A stretch of 64,000 nucleotides of DNA from Bin75 sp965212135 (GCA_965212135.1 OZ243044.1:2068206-2132205); one strand, 5' to 3'; shown: positions 1 through 8,900, counted from the first letter of the stretch. Notes: a model not told the origin generated them from the letters alone. A program made the numbers and translations.

Positions 1-745
1 CGTAGCCGATGCGCCAGCCGGTCATGGAAAACGCTTTGGATACGCCGTTCACCACGAGCGTTTGGTCGGCGATCTCCGGCACGGCGGACGCGATGCTCAA
101 GAACGGGGTGTCCCCGTACACGAATTTTTCGTAAATTTCGTCGGAAATCACAAAAAAGCCGTGACGTTTTGCCGCGTCGGCCACGACTTCAAGCGTCTCC
201 CGCGTGTACAACGTCCCCGTCGGATTGCACGGACTGTTCAGGATGATCGCTTTGGTGCGGGGGGTGACACAGGCTTCCAGGTCTTTCGCGTCAATGGCGT
301 ACCCGTCGGCCTCCCGCGTTTCCAGAATCACCGGTTGTCCGTCAGCCAACCGCACAATGTCCGGATAGGACACCCAGTACGGAGCGGGGACCACGACTTC
401 ATCGCCGGGCTCCAGCAGGGCCTGCGCGAGGTTGTACAGGCTGTGTTTAGCTCCGCAGGACACCAGAATCTGGTTCGGCTCGTAGCGCAGGCCCTGGTCG
501 CACGCAAACTTTTCGATGATGGCCTGTTTGAGTTCGTCAATTCCCGCCACCGGCGTATATTTGGTCATCCCGGCCGTGATAGCCGACTGCGCGGCCAGTT
601 TCACAAAATCGGGCGTGTCCCACGCGGGTTCCCCGGACGAACAATCCACGATGTCCATGCCTTCCGCGGCCATGGCTTTGGCCGTGGCCGAAATGTTCAG
701 CGTCGGAGAAGGGACGATGCGGGTGGTGCGGGCGGCCAGTTTCAT
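1..745 (-). CDS. Aspartate aminotransferase-like class I/II aminotransferase (partial)
   Basis: PLP-dependent transaminase, probably aspartate/2-oxoglutarate type (subgroup Ib). The ATG at 745 opens a protein starting MKLAARTTRIVPSP, close to the usual start of this family. Visible landmarks are the substrate/cofactor segment TKYTPVAGI, the NPTG motif, SDEIYE (the Asp that contacts the pyridine nitrogen), and the PLP-lysine signature SKAFSMTGWRIG near residue 240. The frame is still open at base 1, so about the last 150 residues lie outside the window. It overlaps the upstream coaD gene by four bases (ATGA), so the two are probably translationally coupled on the minus strand. Substrate specificity cannot be fixed from this fragment. 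Confidence 0.9.
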   Translation of the reverse strand, partial: MKLAARTTRIVPSPTLNISATAKAMAAEGMDIVDCSSGEPAWDTPDFVKLAAQSAITAGMTKYTPVAGIDELKQAIIEKFACDQGLRYEPNQILVSCGAKHSLYNLAQALLEPGDEVVVPAPYWVSYPDIVRLADGQPVILETREADGYAIDAKDLEACVTPRTKAIILNSPCNPTGTLYTRETLEVVADAAKRHGFFVISDEIYEKFVYGDTPFLSIASAVPEIADQTLVVNGVSKAFSMTGWRIGY

Positions 746-1230
746 GGTGCGGGATGCCCGTATTTTTCGCGGAGGTGCAGGGCGACTTCGGGAATGAGAA
801 AGGCGTCCAGCGCGCCGCCAAACATGGCCAGTTCTTTGACGATGCTGGACGTCAAATACGAATATTCCTCGCTGGGCATCAGAAAGACCGTTTCCAGACG
901 GTCATCGAGTTTGCGATTGAGTAACGCCATTTGAAACTCGTGTTCAAAGTCGGAGACCGCCCGTAATCCCCGAATAATGGCATGGGCCCCCCGCTGCCGC
1001 ACGTAGGTCACGAGGAGTCCGTCGAACGGTTCCACCTCCACGTTGGGAAAGGCTTTCATGGCGAAGGTCGCCAGCGCGACCCGGTCCGCAAGAGGCAGCA
1101 GCGGAGCCTTTCGCGGATTGGGCGCGACGGCGACGATCAGGTGGTCGAAGATTCCAAGGCTGCGGCTGACGATATCCGTGTGTCCGCGGGTAATGGGATC
1201 GAAGGTGCCCGGATAGACGGCTAGTCGCAT
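742..1230 (-). CDS. coaD: Phosphopantetheine adenylyltransferase
   Basis: Transfers AMP from ATP to 4'-phosphopantetheine, the penultimate step of coenzyme A synthesis, in the cytoplasm. The 162-residue length is normal for the family. Near the N-terminus GTFDPITRGHTD contains the nucleotidyltransferase (T/H)xGH motif, and the second signature appears as TSSIVKEL near residue 128. The start overlaps the end of rsmD by ten bases and the stop overlaps the aminotransferase start by four, giving a compact rsmD-coaD-aminotransferase operon. The rsmD-coaD pairing is widespread in bacteria. Confidence 0.97.
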   Translation of the reverse strand: MRLAVYPGTFDPITRGHTDIVSRSLGIFDHLIVAVAPNPRKAPLLPLADRVALATFAMKAFPNVEVEPFDGLLVTYVRQRGAHAIIRGLRAVSDFEHEFQMALLNRKLDDRLETVFLMPSEEYSYLTSSIVKELAMFGGALDAFLIPEVALHLREKYGHPAP

Positions 1231-1805
1231 ACGGCCTCGGACGCGTCGGACGCGTGCTGAAAAAAGGTGAGCATGGTGTCGCCGTACCGCGACTGCCGCG
1301 TTTGCGTGAGCGGCCCGACCGCGCTCGGCGCCGCGTGTTTCCGGAAATGCTCAAGCACGACCAGCCCGAGAGGCGCGATGGCGCCGCCGGGGCCGAGTCG
1401 GGCCAGCAGGCGCACCGGATCAACGGTGTGATACGGCGGGTCGGCAAACACGATGTCAAACATGGGCGGTTCTTCCCGGAACGGGAGCGACGCCAGAAAC
1501 GTGTCAACGTCCTGCGCGAGGACCGCGCTCTGTTCGTCGTACCCGCAGCGTGTGACGTTTTCACGAAGGACGCGCAGCGAAGCGGTGTCACGCTCTACAA
1601 ACACCGCATAGGCGGCCCCGCGACTCAACGATTCAAGGCCCAATGCCCCGGTTCCGGCGTAGAGATCGGCGACGCGCGCGCCCCGGAGACGAGGGGACAG
1701 GATCGAGAAGAGGGCTTCGCGGACCCGCGCCGAAGTCGGACGAAGGGCGTTCCCGTCGGGCTTCTTGAGGCGACGACCTTTTTGTGCGCCGGCAACGACT
1801 CGCAT
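1221..1805 (-). CDS. rsmD: 16S rRNA (guanine(966)-N2)-methyltransferase
   Basis: SAM-dependent methyltransferase that modifies G966 of 16S rRNA during 30S assembly. The sequence shows the RsmD N-terminal pattern MRVVAGAQKGRRL and RPTSARVREALFSIL, the SAM-binding segment DLYAGTGALGLE, and the catalytic FADPPY (N-methyltransferase D/NPPY type). The ATG at 1805 was chosen over an in-frame start eleven codons upstream because the family begins with MRVVAG or similar. It is the first gene of a minus-strand operon with coaD, and it is divergent from radC, which starts at 1949. Confidence 0.95.
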   Translation of the reverse strand: MRVVAGAQKGRRLKKPDGNALRPTSARVREALFSILSPRLRGARVADLYAGTGALGLESLSRGAAYAVFVERDTASLRVLRENVTRCGYDEQSAVLAQDVDTFLASLPFREEPPMFDIVFADPPYHTVDPVRLLARLGPGGAIAPLGLVVLEHFRKHAAPSAVGPLTQTRQSRYGDTMLTFFQHASDASEAVCD

Positions 1806-1948
1806 CGCTTGCTCCCCGTAAACGGGAAACAGTACCATACTGATTTTTTGAGCGGCAAGACGGTCCCGTCGGCGGGCGGAGCCTCCGCGTTGGCTGGTCG
1901 CCGCCTGCGGGTGTTGTGACGCGGGGCAACGGACAGAAAGGGGAGTGC

Positions 1949-2659
1949 ATGAACGAACACAGGCCTCGAGCCATCGCGCAATGGCCGGAAGGGGAACGGC
2001 CGCGGGAGCGGCTTCTGGCGGAAGGCCCGGAGGCGCTGTCGGACGCGCAGTTGCTGGCCATCCTGTTGCGGGTGGGCCGGCGTGAGAAGTCGGCCGTGGA
2101 CGTTGGCATCGAGCTGTTGACGCGGTTGAAAGGGTTGCAGGGCCTGGTCAATCGAAGCGTGCAGGAACTGTGCGACATCCCGGGCGTCGGCCCGGCCAAA
2201 ACGGCCCAGATCAAAGCGGCCATTGAACTGGGAAAGCGCGTGGCGACCGCCCCGCTGACGTCCGGGACGGTGATGACCCAAAGCCAAGCGGTGTTTCGCC
2301 ATTACGCGCCGCGGTTCCGGGACATGAAGCGGGAAGTGTTCACCGTGCTCCTGCTTGATGCCAAGCATGCCGTGATTCGGGACGCCACCGTGTCCACGGG
2401 AAGTTTGACCAGCAGTCTGGTGCATCCGAGAGAAGTGTTCAATGAAGCCGTCCGCGAGTCGGCGGCGGCCGTGATTCTGTTGCATAATCATCCGAGCGGG
2501 GACCCCATGCCGAGCCAGGAAGATCGCGCGGTCACGGCCCGTCTGCAGGCGGCCGGCGAGATCCTGGGGGTGCGGGTGCTCGACCATATCATCATCGGGG
2601 ATGGACGCTATGTCTCCTTTGCCGATGAAGGGTGGCTGTCGCCCCCGCCCTCGTCGTAA
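1949..2659 (+). CDS. radC: RadC family JAB/MPN domain protein
   Basis: RadC-family protein, historically called a DNA repair protein; its true role is unsettled. The N-terminus has the usual RERLLAEGPEALSDAQLLAILLR-type region. A helix-hairpin-helix follows (DIPGVGPAKTAQIKAAIELGKR region), then the JAB metal site HNHPSGDPMPSQED near residue 180, with both His and the Asp present. The ATG at 1949 is preceded by AAAGGGGAG, whereas the GTG-type start eleven codons earlier has no such site. At 236 residues it is full length. It is followed by a 210-base gap before gatC, so it may be monocistronic. Confidence 0.93.
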   Translation: MNEHRPRAIAQWPEGERPRERLLAEGPEALSDAQLLAILLRVGRREKSAVDVGIELLTRLKGLQGLVNRSVQELCDIPGVGPAKTAQIKAAIELGKRVATAPLTSGTVMTQSQAVFRHYAPRFRDMKREVFTVLLLDAKHAVIRDATVSTGSLTSSLVHPREVFNEAVRESAAAVILLHNHPSGDPMPSQEDRAVTARLQAAGEILGVRVLDHIIIGDGRYVSFADEGWLSPPPSS

Positions 2660-2870
2660 GACCGGCGGCCCGGCGTCTTGAACGAACCCGCGCGGCGGTT
2701 TCCCCGGGGAGCCGGGCCGCGTGCGTGACGGGATGGCATAGCTTTTCAACGCCTTTCATGGTACAAATACATCCTGCGGGGCGGAGACGCCTTGGAAGGG
2801 CGCGCGGCGAGTGCCGTCTTGCGTTTCGGGGGGTGGACACAACGGGCTGAACGGGAGCGGCGGATCGTCA

Positions 2871-3161
2871 ATGAGCGTCAACGTGAGTCTGGAGGAAGTG
2901 GAACGGGTGGCGGCACTGGCCCGGCTTCGATTGAATCGCGAAGAACTGAAGCGGTTGAGCGGCCAATTGAGTCGTATTTTAACGTACATGGAAGACTTGA
3001 ACGCGGTGGAAACCGAGGGCATTCAGGTGACGGCGGGCGGCGTCAACGTGTTGCGCGATGATGAGATCCGTCCTTCACTGTCCCAGGCACAGGCGTTGGG
3101 TAACGCGCCCGATGCCGCGGACGGATTGTTTCGTGTCCCTCAAGTCATCAGTGATCGGTAA
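2871..3161 (+). CDS. gatC: Asp-tRNA(Asn)/Glu-tRNA(Gln) amidotransferase subunit C
   Basis: Small subunit that stabilises the GatCAB complex, which converts mischarged Glu-tRNA(Gln) and/or Asp-tRNA(Asn) to the correct aminoacyl-tRNA. At 96 residues it is typical. It shows the GatC pattern LEEVERVAALARLRL, LSRILTYMEDLNAVET and LRDDEIRPS. The ATG at 2871 gives the canonical N-terminus; an in-frame start at 2811 would add twenty residues not found in the family. It lies 24 bases before panD, so the two are probably co-transcribed, with gatA and gatB further downstream. Confidence 0.94.
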   Translation: MSVNVSLEEVERVAALARLRLNREELKRLSGQLSRILTYMEDLNAVETEGIQVTAGGVNVLRDDEIRPSLSQAQALGNAPDAADGLFRVPQVISDR

Positions 3162-3185
3162 CGCGGAAGGCAAGCGGGGAGGCCT

Positions 3186-3542
3186 ATGTTCCGTCAACTC
3201 TTGCGGGCGAAAATTCATCGGGCGGTGATCACGGACGCCTGTCTGGAATATGAAGGCAGTCTGACGGTTGACGAAGAGCTGCTGGAGGCGGCCGGGATTT
3301 TGCCCTATGAGCTGGTGATGGTGTCGAATTTGCAGAATGGCGAGCGGTTCACCACCTATGCCATCAACGGCACGCGCGGCTCCGGCGAAGTCGTGCTCAA
3401 CGGGCCCACGGCGAGAAAAGGGGTGATCGGCGACCGGATCATCATTTTTTGTTATCAGTATTATCATGAAGACGAAGCCGCCCGTCATCGTCCGACGGTG
3501 ATTCAGGTGGACGACCACAATCGGATCGGTCCGCGCGCCTGA
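3186..3542 (+). CDS. panD: Aspartate 1-decarboxylase proenzyme
   Basis: Pyruvoyl-dependent enzyme making beta-alanine from aspartate for pantothenate, and hence CoA, synthesis. The proenzyme self-cleaves at Gly24-Ser25, visible here as YEGSLTVD, to generate the pyruvoyl group on the alpha chain. The N-terminal MFRQLLRAKIHRAVIT and the later YAINGTRGSGEVVLNG and IIIFCYQY segments are classic. It is 118 residues, complete. Its place between gatC and gatA is unusual. Functionally it links to coaD, which lies 2 kb upstream on the other strand. Confidence 0.97.
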   Translation: MFRQLLRAKIHRAVITDACLEYEGSLTVDEELLEAAGILPYELVMVSNLQNGERFTTYAINGTRGSGEVVLNGPTARKGVIGDRIIIFCYQYYHEDEAARHRPTVIQVDDHNRIGPRA

Positions 3543-3615
3543 TCTCCGGGCGCGGGTTTCGGAGCGCCCATGCGCCCGTTGTGACGACCGCGGTCGCCGG
3601 AGCTTGCGCGTTGCC

Positions 3616-5085
3616 ATGTCGCTGGTGAAATGGACCCTGAAGGAGCTGCAGGACCGATTGACGCGCGGAGACGTGAGCGCGACGGATATCGCCCGCGCCT
3701 ACTTTTTGCGGATCGGAGTGGTGGAACCCAAAGTCAACGCCTATATTACGCTGAACGAGAAAGAGGCGGTGTTGTCCGAGGCCCGGGCCCTGGACGACAC
3801 GATGCGAAGCTGGAGAAAAACCATGCCGATGATGGCGATGCCGGTTGCCGTCAAAGATAATATCTGCACGGAAGGCATGCCCACGACGTGCGGGTCTCGC
3901 GTCCTCAAAGGCTTCACCCCCCCGTATAACGCCACCGTGGTGGACACGTTGCGCGCGCACCGGTGTTTTCTGATGGGGAAAACCAATCTGGATGAATTCG
4001 GCATGGGGTCGTCCACCGAACATTCGGCGTTTGGCCCGAGTCGCAATCCTTGGAAACTCGCCTATGTGCCGGGCGGGTCGAGCGGGGGCTCCGCGGCCGC
4101 CGTGGCCGCCGATGAATGCGTCGCGGCCCTGGGGACGGATACCGGCGGATCCATCCGCCAGCCGGCCGCCTGCTGCGGCGTGGTTGGGTTAAAACCCACG
4201 TATGGGCGGGTGTCGCGTTATGGGCTGGTCGCGTTTGCCTCATCGCTCGATCAAATCGGCCCCATCACCAAAGACGTCACGGATGCCGCGCTGATGATGA
4301 ACGTGATCGCCGGCCATGATCCGAAGGATGCGACGTCGTCCCCCGCGCCGGTTCCGGATTTCACGCGGGTCTTGAAAAAAAAAGACGTCAAGAAACTGAC
4401 GATCGGCGTCCCCGCCGAGTTTTTCGCGGAGGGGCTGGACACGGAAGTCCGGGACGCCGTGTACGAAGCCGTCTCCGTGCTGGAAGCGCTGGGCGGCACG
4501 CTCCGGGAGGTGTCGCTTCCGCATACGGGGGTCGCGGTGGCGACGTATTATCTGGTGGCGACGGCGGAGGCGAGTTCCAATCTGGCCCGCTACGACGGCG
4601 TGAAATACGGATTCCGGGCGGATGAAAGCCGCGATCTCCTGGAGATGTACCGGGCCACGCGGCACGAGGGATTTGGCCCCGAGGTGCAGCGGCGCGTCAT
4701 GCTGGGCGTCTATGCCTTGAGCAGCGGGTATTATGACGCGTATTACGCCAAGGCGCAGGCGGTGCGGACGCGCGTGCGTCAGGATTTTACCCGGGTCTTT
4801 CAGGACGTGGACGTGCTCGTGACGCCGGTGACGCCGACCACGGCGTTTCGACTCGGCGAAAAACTCGACGATCCGCTGCAGATGTATTTGTCGGATCTCT
4901 ATACCGTCTCCGCGAGCCTGGCCGGGATTCCGGCGATTGCGTTGCCGTGCGGGTTCAGTCGGCAGGGGCTGCCCATCGGCATGCAGATTGTGGGGCGGCC
5001 GTTTGAAGAAGACGTCATTCTTCGGGTTGCCCGCGCCTATGAATCCGCAACGACCTGGCGCAAGCGACGACCACTGATTCGATAA
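3616..5085 (+). CDS. gatA: Asp-tRNA(Asn)/Glu-tRNA(Gln) amidotransferase subunit A
   Basis: Amidase subunit of GatCAB; it hydrolyses glutamine and channels ammonia to GatB. The amidase-signature fold is clear. The catalytic lysine lies in MPVAVKDNICTEGMPTTCGS, and the glycine-serine-rich core GGSSGGSAAAVAADE is followed by GTDTGGSIRQPAACCGVVG, which carries the cis-Ser and nucleophilic Ser. The ATG at 3616 gives 489 residues, the normal size; an alternative start four codons upstream is less likely. The gene is separated from gatC by panD and from gatB by two small envelope-protein genes. Confidence 0.97.
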   Translation: MSLVKWTLKELQDRLTRGDVSATDIARAYFLRIGVVEPKVNAYITLNEKEAVLSEARALDDTMRSWRKTMPMMAMPVAVKDNICTEGMPTTCGSRVLKGFTPPYNATVVDTLRAHRCFLMGKTNLDEFGMGSSTEHSAFGPSRNPWKLAYVPGGSSGGSAAAVAADECVAALGTDTGGSIRQPAACCGVVGLKPTYGRVSRYGLVAFASSLDQIGPITKDVTDAALMMNVIAGHDPKDATSSPAPVPDFTRVLKKKDVKKLTIGVPAEFFAEGLDTEVRDAVYEAVSVLEALGGTLREVSLPHTGVAVATYYLVATAEASSNLARYDGVKYGFRADESRDLLEMYRATRHEGFGPEVQRRVMLGVYALSSGYYDAYYAKAQAVRTRVRQDFTRVFQDVDVLVTPVTPTTAFRLGEKLDDPLQMYLSDLYTVSASLAGIPAIALPCGFSRQGLPIGMQIVGRPFEEDVILRVARAYESATTWRKRRPLIR

Positions 5086-5097
5086 GGAAGGTGCCAC

Positions 5098-5511
5098 ATG
5101 ATGACAGACGTTGCCGTTGTAGATGTTGCCGCGGCCGTGATTGCCGCGGCCGTGTTCGTGCTCGCGGGTGCGCTGGCCGCGGCCGCGATGCGGATCCGGA
5201 AGGCCGCCATTCAATCCGAACGCCTGCTGTCGCGGCTCAATGACGAACTGCCGGAGTTGCTGCGGGAACTCAGACGGACGCATTACAACATTCGGGCCGT
5301 GACCGACCAGGCGCGGGACGGCGTGGAGCGGGCGTCGGTGTTGTTGCACGCCCTCGGCGACGTGGGACAGACCGTCAATCGGGTCCATGACGTCCTGTGC
5401 GGGCAAGGCTCGTTCCTGACGCGGGTGCTGGCGGGCATGCGGGCGGTGGCCCTGACCGTGAAAGATCGTGTCAATAAAGAAGAAGGAGGGGAGAGAGATG
5501 GGAAACAATAA
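5098..5511 (+). CDS. DUF948-like small membrane protein
   Basis: 137-residue protein with one N-terminal transmembrane helix (about residues 7-32, very Ala/Val rich) followed by a charged, predicted coiled-coil region (SERLLSRLNDELPELLREL and onward). This is the layout of DUF948 proteins, which often lie next to YtxH-domain proteins, as here. The function of the family is not established. The start follows AAGGAAGG by a good distance, and two consecutive ATG codons are available. The gene sits between gatA and the YtxH gene with short gaps and overlaps the next gene by 14 bases. Confidence 0.75.
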   Translation: MMTDVAVVDVAAAVIAAAVFVLAGALAAAAMRIRKAAIQSERLLSRLNDELPELLRELRRTHYNIRAVTDQARDGVERASVLLHALGDVGQTVNRVHDVLCGQGSFLTRVLAGMRAVALTVKDRVNKEEGGERDGKQ

Positions 5512-5827
5512 TTCCGGGACATCGGGCGGCGGCGTGATGGCCGCCTTTTTGAGCGGCATGGCGCTTGGCGCGGTGGCGGCCCTGTTGATGGCGCCGCAAA
5601 CCGGTCGGGAATCGCGGGAAATCGTTGCCCGGCTGGCGCGGCAGGCCGGCGATGACATGCGGAATTTTTCTGAACGCGCCACGGAGACGTGGGACGAGGT
5701 GTCGTACAAAGGCCGCGAGGTGTTGAACGAGGCCAGAGGCATCGTCAAGGAAGCGGTTGACGCCGGTCGGGAGGCGATGCAGCCGCCTCGTCGGTCCTCG
5801 TCGGAGTCGTCCGGCGCGAAATCGTGA
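5498..5827 (+). CDS. YtxH domain protein
   Basis: 109-residue protein. A Gly-rich membrane-associating segment (about residues 13-31, ending LLMAPQTGRESRE) is the YtxH signature, where a hydrophobic stretch runs into APxxGxExR. An amphipathic helical tail follows, then a Ser/Pro-rich C-terminus. The ATG at 5498 is chosen because AAGGAGGGG stands seven bases upstream. YtxH proteins are general-stress or envelope-associated proteins of unclear role. Its stop overlaps the GTG start of gatB (GTGA), which suggests translational coupling. Confidence 0.82.
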   Translation: MGNNNSGTSGGGVMAAFLSGMALGAVAALLMAPQTGRESREIVARLARQAGDDMRNFSERATETWDEVSYKGREVLNEARGIVKEAVDAGREAMQPPRRSSSESSGAKS

Positions 5828-7254
5828 CCTTTGAACCCGTCATCGGGGTGGAAGTGCACGCGCAGCTCCGCACGCGGTCAAAAATGTTTTGCGGTTGCGA
5901 GACGGCGTTCGGGCTGCCGGCCAACACGCGAACGTGTCCCGTGTGCCTGGGTTTGCCCGGCGCGCTGCCTGTGGTCAATGCGCGCGCGGTGGACATGGCG
6001 ATTCGGACGGGCCTGGCGCTGCATTGCACCGTGCGCCCGCTTAATCAATTTGCCAGGAAAAATTATTTTTACCCGGATTTGCCAAAGGGGTATCAGCTTT
6101 CGCAGTCCGACCTGCCCATCTGCGAGCGGGGATGGCTGGAACTCACGGTGAACGGAACCGTCAAAACGGTGAGAATCCGGCGCGCGCATTTGGAGGAAGA
6201 CGCGGGGAAAACGACGCACGCGGGTGACGGAACCGGCAGTTTCGTGGATCTCAATCGGGCGGGCACGCCGTTGTTGGAAATTGTGACCGAGCCGGATCTG
6301 CGCTCGGCCGAGGAAGTCGTCGCGTACGTGAAGTCGCTGCGGGACGTGTTGATGTATTTGGACGTCTGCGACGGCAACATGGAGCGGGGCAGTTTTCGGT
6401 GCGAACCCAACCTGTCGTTGAGGCCCGCGGATGCCGACGGGCTTGGAACCAAAGTGGAACTCAAAAACATCAACTCGTTCAAGTTTGTCAAAGACGCCAT
6501 TGCGTATGAGATCACGCGCCAGACCCGCGTCCTCGCGGACGGGGGCACGGTGCGTCAGGAAACGCGCCTGTGGGACAGTGACGGCGGCCACACCGTTGTC
6601 ATGCGAAGCAAGGAAGATGCGCATGATTATCGCTATTTCCCCGATCCGGATCTCCCCCCGCTTTCGATTTCCGAAGCATGGGTTGACGCGCTGCGCTCCA
6701 CCATTCGGGAGTTGCCGTCGGCGCGGCGGCAGCGGTTTGTGCGGGAGTATGGATTGCCGGACTCCGACGCCGGCGTGCTCACAGGGTCGCGCGCCATGGC
6801 CGATTACTTTGAGGCCTGCGTTGCGTTGCTTCCGGAACCGAAAATGGTCGGCAATTTTCTGATGGGCGAATTCCTGCGGGCGCTGAATCAATCCGGCGCC
6901 ACCGTCGAAGCCTCCCCCCTGCCGCCGGAACGGCTGGTGGAATTCCTGACACTCGTGCATGACGGAACCATCAGTTTGAACGCGGCCAAGGAGCTCTTCC
7001 CCGAATTCTGCGCCACCGACGTCCCGGCGGCCCGGCTCGTGGACGAGAAGGGAGTGCGGCAATTGTCGGATGAAGGAGCGTTGCGGACCTGGGTCGCCGA
7101 CGTCATTGAAAAGCATCCCGTTCAAGCCGCGGACTATCGGGGGGGTAAAGACGGCGTGATCGGGTTTTTTGTCGGCCTGGTGATGAAAGAGTCCGGGGGA
7201 AAGGCCAATCCCCGCACAGTGCATGAATTGTGCAAAACGCTTCTCTCGCGCTGA
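5824..7254 (+). CDS. gatB: Asp-tRNA(Asn)/Glu-tRNA(Gln) amidotransferase subunit B
   Basis: Kinase and transamidase subunit of GatCAB. It phosphorylates the misacylated Glu/Asp and uses ammonia from GatA. The family N-terminus is GVEVHAQLRTRSKMFCGC, with Zn-type cysteines continued in CPVCLG. The hallmark RKNYFYPDLPKGYQLSQSD and LNRAGTPLLEIVTEPD segments follow. The C-terminal YqeY/GatB tail domain ends at residue 476, normal length. It starts at a GTG that overlaps the YtxH stop. The presence of all three Gat subunits implies an indirect route for Gln- and/or Asn-tRNA charging. Confidence 0.97.
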   Translation: MTFEPVIGVEVHAQLRTRSKMFCGCETAFGLPANTRTCPVCLGLPGALPVVNARAVDMAIRTGLALHCTVRPLNQFARKNYFYPDLPKGYQLSQSDLPICERGWLELTVNGTVKTVRIRRAHLEEDAGKTTHAGDGTGSFVDLNRAGTPLLEIVTEPDLRSAEEVVAYVKSLRDVLMYLDVCDGNMERGSFRCEPNLSLRPADADGLGTKVELKNINSFKFVKDAIAYEITRQTRVLADGGTVRQETRLWDSDGGHTVVMRSKEDAHDYRYFPDPDLPPLSISEAWVDALRSTIRELPSARRQRFVREYGLPDSDAGVLTGSRAMADYFEACVALLPEPKMVGNFLMGEFLRALNQSGATVEASPLPPERLVEFLTLVHDGTISLNAAKELFPEFCATDVPAARLVDEKGVRQLSDEGALRTWVADVIEKHPVQAADYRGGKDGVIGFFVGLVMKESGGKANPRTVHELCKTLLSR

Positions 7255-7278
7255 CGCCGTGCGGAAAGGGAATCGCGC

Positions 7279-8574
7279 ATGAGCGGCATTCAGGACATCA
7301 AGGCGAGAGCCATCCTTGATTCTCGCGGCTATCCGACGGTGGAAGTTGACGTCTGCCTGACCGGCGGCGCGTGGGGGCGCGCCTCGGTGCCGTCCGGCTC
7401 TTCGACGGGGACGCGCGAAGCGCGCGAATTGCGGGACAACGATCCGAAGCGGTGGCTGGGCAAAGGCGTCAACAAAGCCATTCGGAACATTACGAAAATC
7501 CTGGCCCCCAAACTGCGGGGGATGAACGCCCTGGATCAGACGGCGGTGGATGCCGCGATGCTGGCGTTGGATGGGACAACGAGCAAGTCCCGTCTCGGCG
7601 CGAACGCCTTGTTGGGGGTGTCGCTTGCCGTGGCCCGTGCCGCGTCGGTGGAAACGCGGCAGCCGCTCTACCGGTACCTCGGCGGCGCCAAGGCCCGTGA
7701 ATTGCCGGTCCCCATGATGAACATTCTCAATGGCGGGGTCCACGCGAATAACGGATTGGACGTGCAGGAGTTTATGATTATGCCCGTCGGCGCGTCACGG
7801 TTTCGGGACGGGTTGCGCATGGGGGCGGAAGTGTTTCACCGCTTGCGGGCCGTGTTGCAGGCCAGGGGGTTGAGCACGGCGGTGGGCGACGAGGGCGGCT
7901 TTGCGCCGGCCCTGCGGTCGAATGAAGACGCGCTGGTCGTGATCGGCGAAGCCGTGCGCGCGGCGGGCTACCGGCTGGGCCGGGACGTGGTGTTGGCGCT
8001 CGACGTCGCGGCCAGTGAATTGTACCGGAACAAGCGGTACGTGCTGCGTGCGGAACGGCGTGACACGCGCACGTCCGACGAGATGATCGAGTGGTACGAA
8101 GAGGTCATCGCGCGCCACCCCGTCGTCTCGATTGAAGACGGGCTGCATGAAGACGACTGGAAGGGATGGAAGCGGCTGACCGAGCGGTTGGGCGACCGGG
8201 TGCAGTTGGTGGGCGATGACCTGTTTGTCACCAACGTGGCGTATGTGTCGAAGGGGATCCGGGAGCGCGCGGCCAACGCGGTGTTGATCAAAGTCAATCA
8301 AATCGGCACCTTGACCGAAACGCTTGAAACGGTCGCGATGGCGAAGCGCGCCGGGTTCGGCGTCGTGATCTCCCATCGCTCCGGAGAAACCGAAGACACG
8401 ACCATTGCCGACCTGGCCGTGGCGCTGAACGCCGGGCAGATCAAAACGGGCTCGTTGTCGCGGACGGATCGCCTGGCCAAATATAATCAATTGCTCCGCA
8501 TTGAGGAAGAATTGGGCCGCGCCGCCGTCTATAAAGGACGGGCGGCGCTTCAACCGCGGTCGGGGGCGGGATGA
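7279..8574 (+). CDS. eno: Enolase
   Basis: Interconverts 2-phosphoglycerate and phosphoenolpyruvate in glycolysis/gluconeogenesis. It is 431 residues, normal. Visible active-site segments are ILDSRGYPTVEVDV, AVGDEGGFAP (catalytic Glu), ALDVAASELY and SIEDGL (Mg ligands), IKVNQIGTLTET (catalytic Lys) and ISHRSGETEDTTIADLAV. The mobile loop reads SGSSTG where most enolases have SGASTG, and NGGVHANN replaces the commoner NGG(E/A)HADN; both look like tolerated variants. GGAAAGGGAA precedes the ATG. The stop overlaps the ftsB-like start by four bases. Confidence 0.97.
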   Translation: MSGIQDIKARAILDSRGYPTVEVDVCLTGGAWGRASVPSGSSTGTREARELRDNDPKRWLGKGVNKAIRNITKILAPKLRGMNALDQTAVDAAMLALDGTTSKSRLGANALLGVSLAVARAASVETRQPLYRYLGGAKARELPVPMMNILNGGVHANNGLDVQEFMIMPVGASRFRDGLRMGAEVFHRLRAVLQARGLSTAVGDEGGFAPALRSNEDALVVIGEAVRAAGYRLGRDVVLALDVAASELYRNKRYVLRAERRDTRTSDEMIEWYEEVIARHPVVSIEDGLHEDDWKGWKRLTERLGDRVQLVGDDLFVTNVAYVSKGIRERAANAVLIKVNQIGTLTETLETVAMAKRAGFGVVISHRSGETEDTTIADLAVALNAGQIKTGSLSRTDRLAKYNQLLRIEEELGRAAVYKGRAALQPRSGAG

Positions 8575-8900
8575 TCCGTCAAAATGCCAAACGTCGGGCG
8601 GGGCGGTCGAGTCGCCGGGTGATGCCGCGCCCCGCGTTGTACGCGCTGGTGCTTGGTCTGGGGATCGGGTTGGGCATGGTGTGGATGCTGGAGGGGACCG
8701 GGGTATCCCATTACTGGCGGATGACGCGGGCACTCGACAAGACGAAAGCGGACATTGTCGAACTGGAGCAGGCGAATGCCGCGCTTCGGCGGGACATCCG
8801 TCTCGCGGACTCCGATCCGCTGACTCTGGAGCAATCGGCAAGGGCGCTTGGGTACGTGAAGGCAGGGGAAACCATTTATCAATTCATGGAGTCGCCGTAA
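8571..8900 (+). CDS. FtsB/DivIC-like septum formation initiator
   Basis: 109-residue bitopic membrane protein with a basic cytoplasmic N-terminus, one transmembrane helix (about residues 23-42), and a periplasmic coiled coil (RALDKTKADIVELEQANAAL). The short globular end contains the typical EQSARALGYVKAGETIY segment. This matches the FtsB/DivIC family, which links with FtsL and FtsQ in the divisome. The eno-ftsB order is widespread. Its ATG overlaps the eno stop (ATGA). FtsB and DivIC cannot be separated on sequence alone, so no symbol is assigned. Confidence 0.85.
   Translation: MIRQNAKRRAGRSSRRVMPRPALYALVLGLGIGLGMVWMLEGTGVSHYWRMTRALDKTKADIVELEQANAALRRDIRLADSDPLTLEQSARALGYVKAGETIYQFMESP

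Noticed and set aside
5878..7743. A 621-residue minus-strand open frame opposite gatB and eno
   Set aside because: It is a shadow of two clear plus-strand genes; it is rich in Arg/His/Pro and has no recognisable domain. Similar shadows at 4240-5859 and 25543-27444 (minus) were dropped for the same reason.
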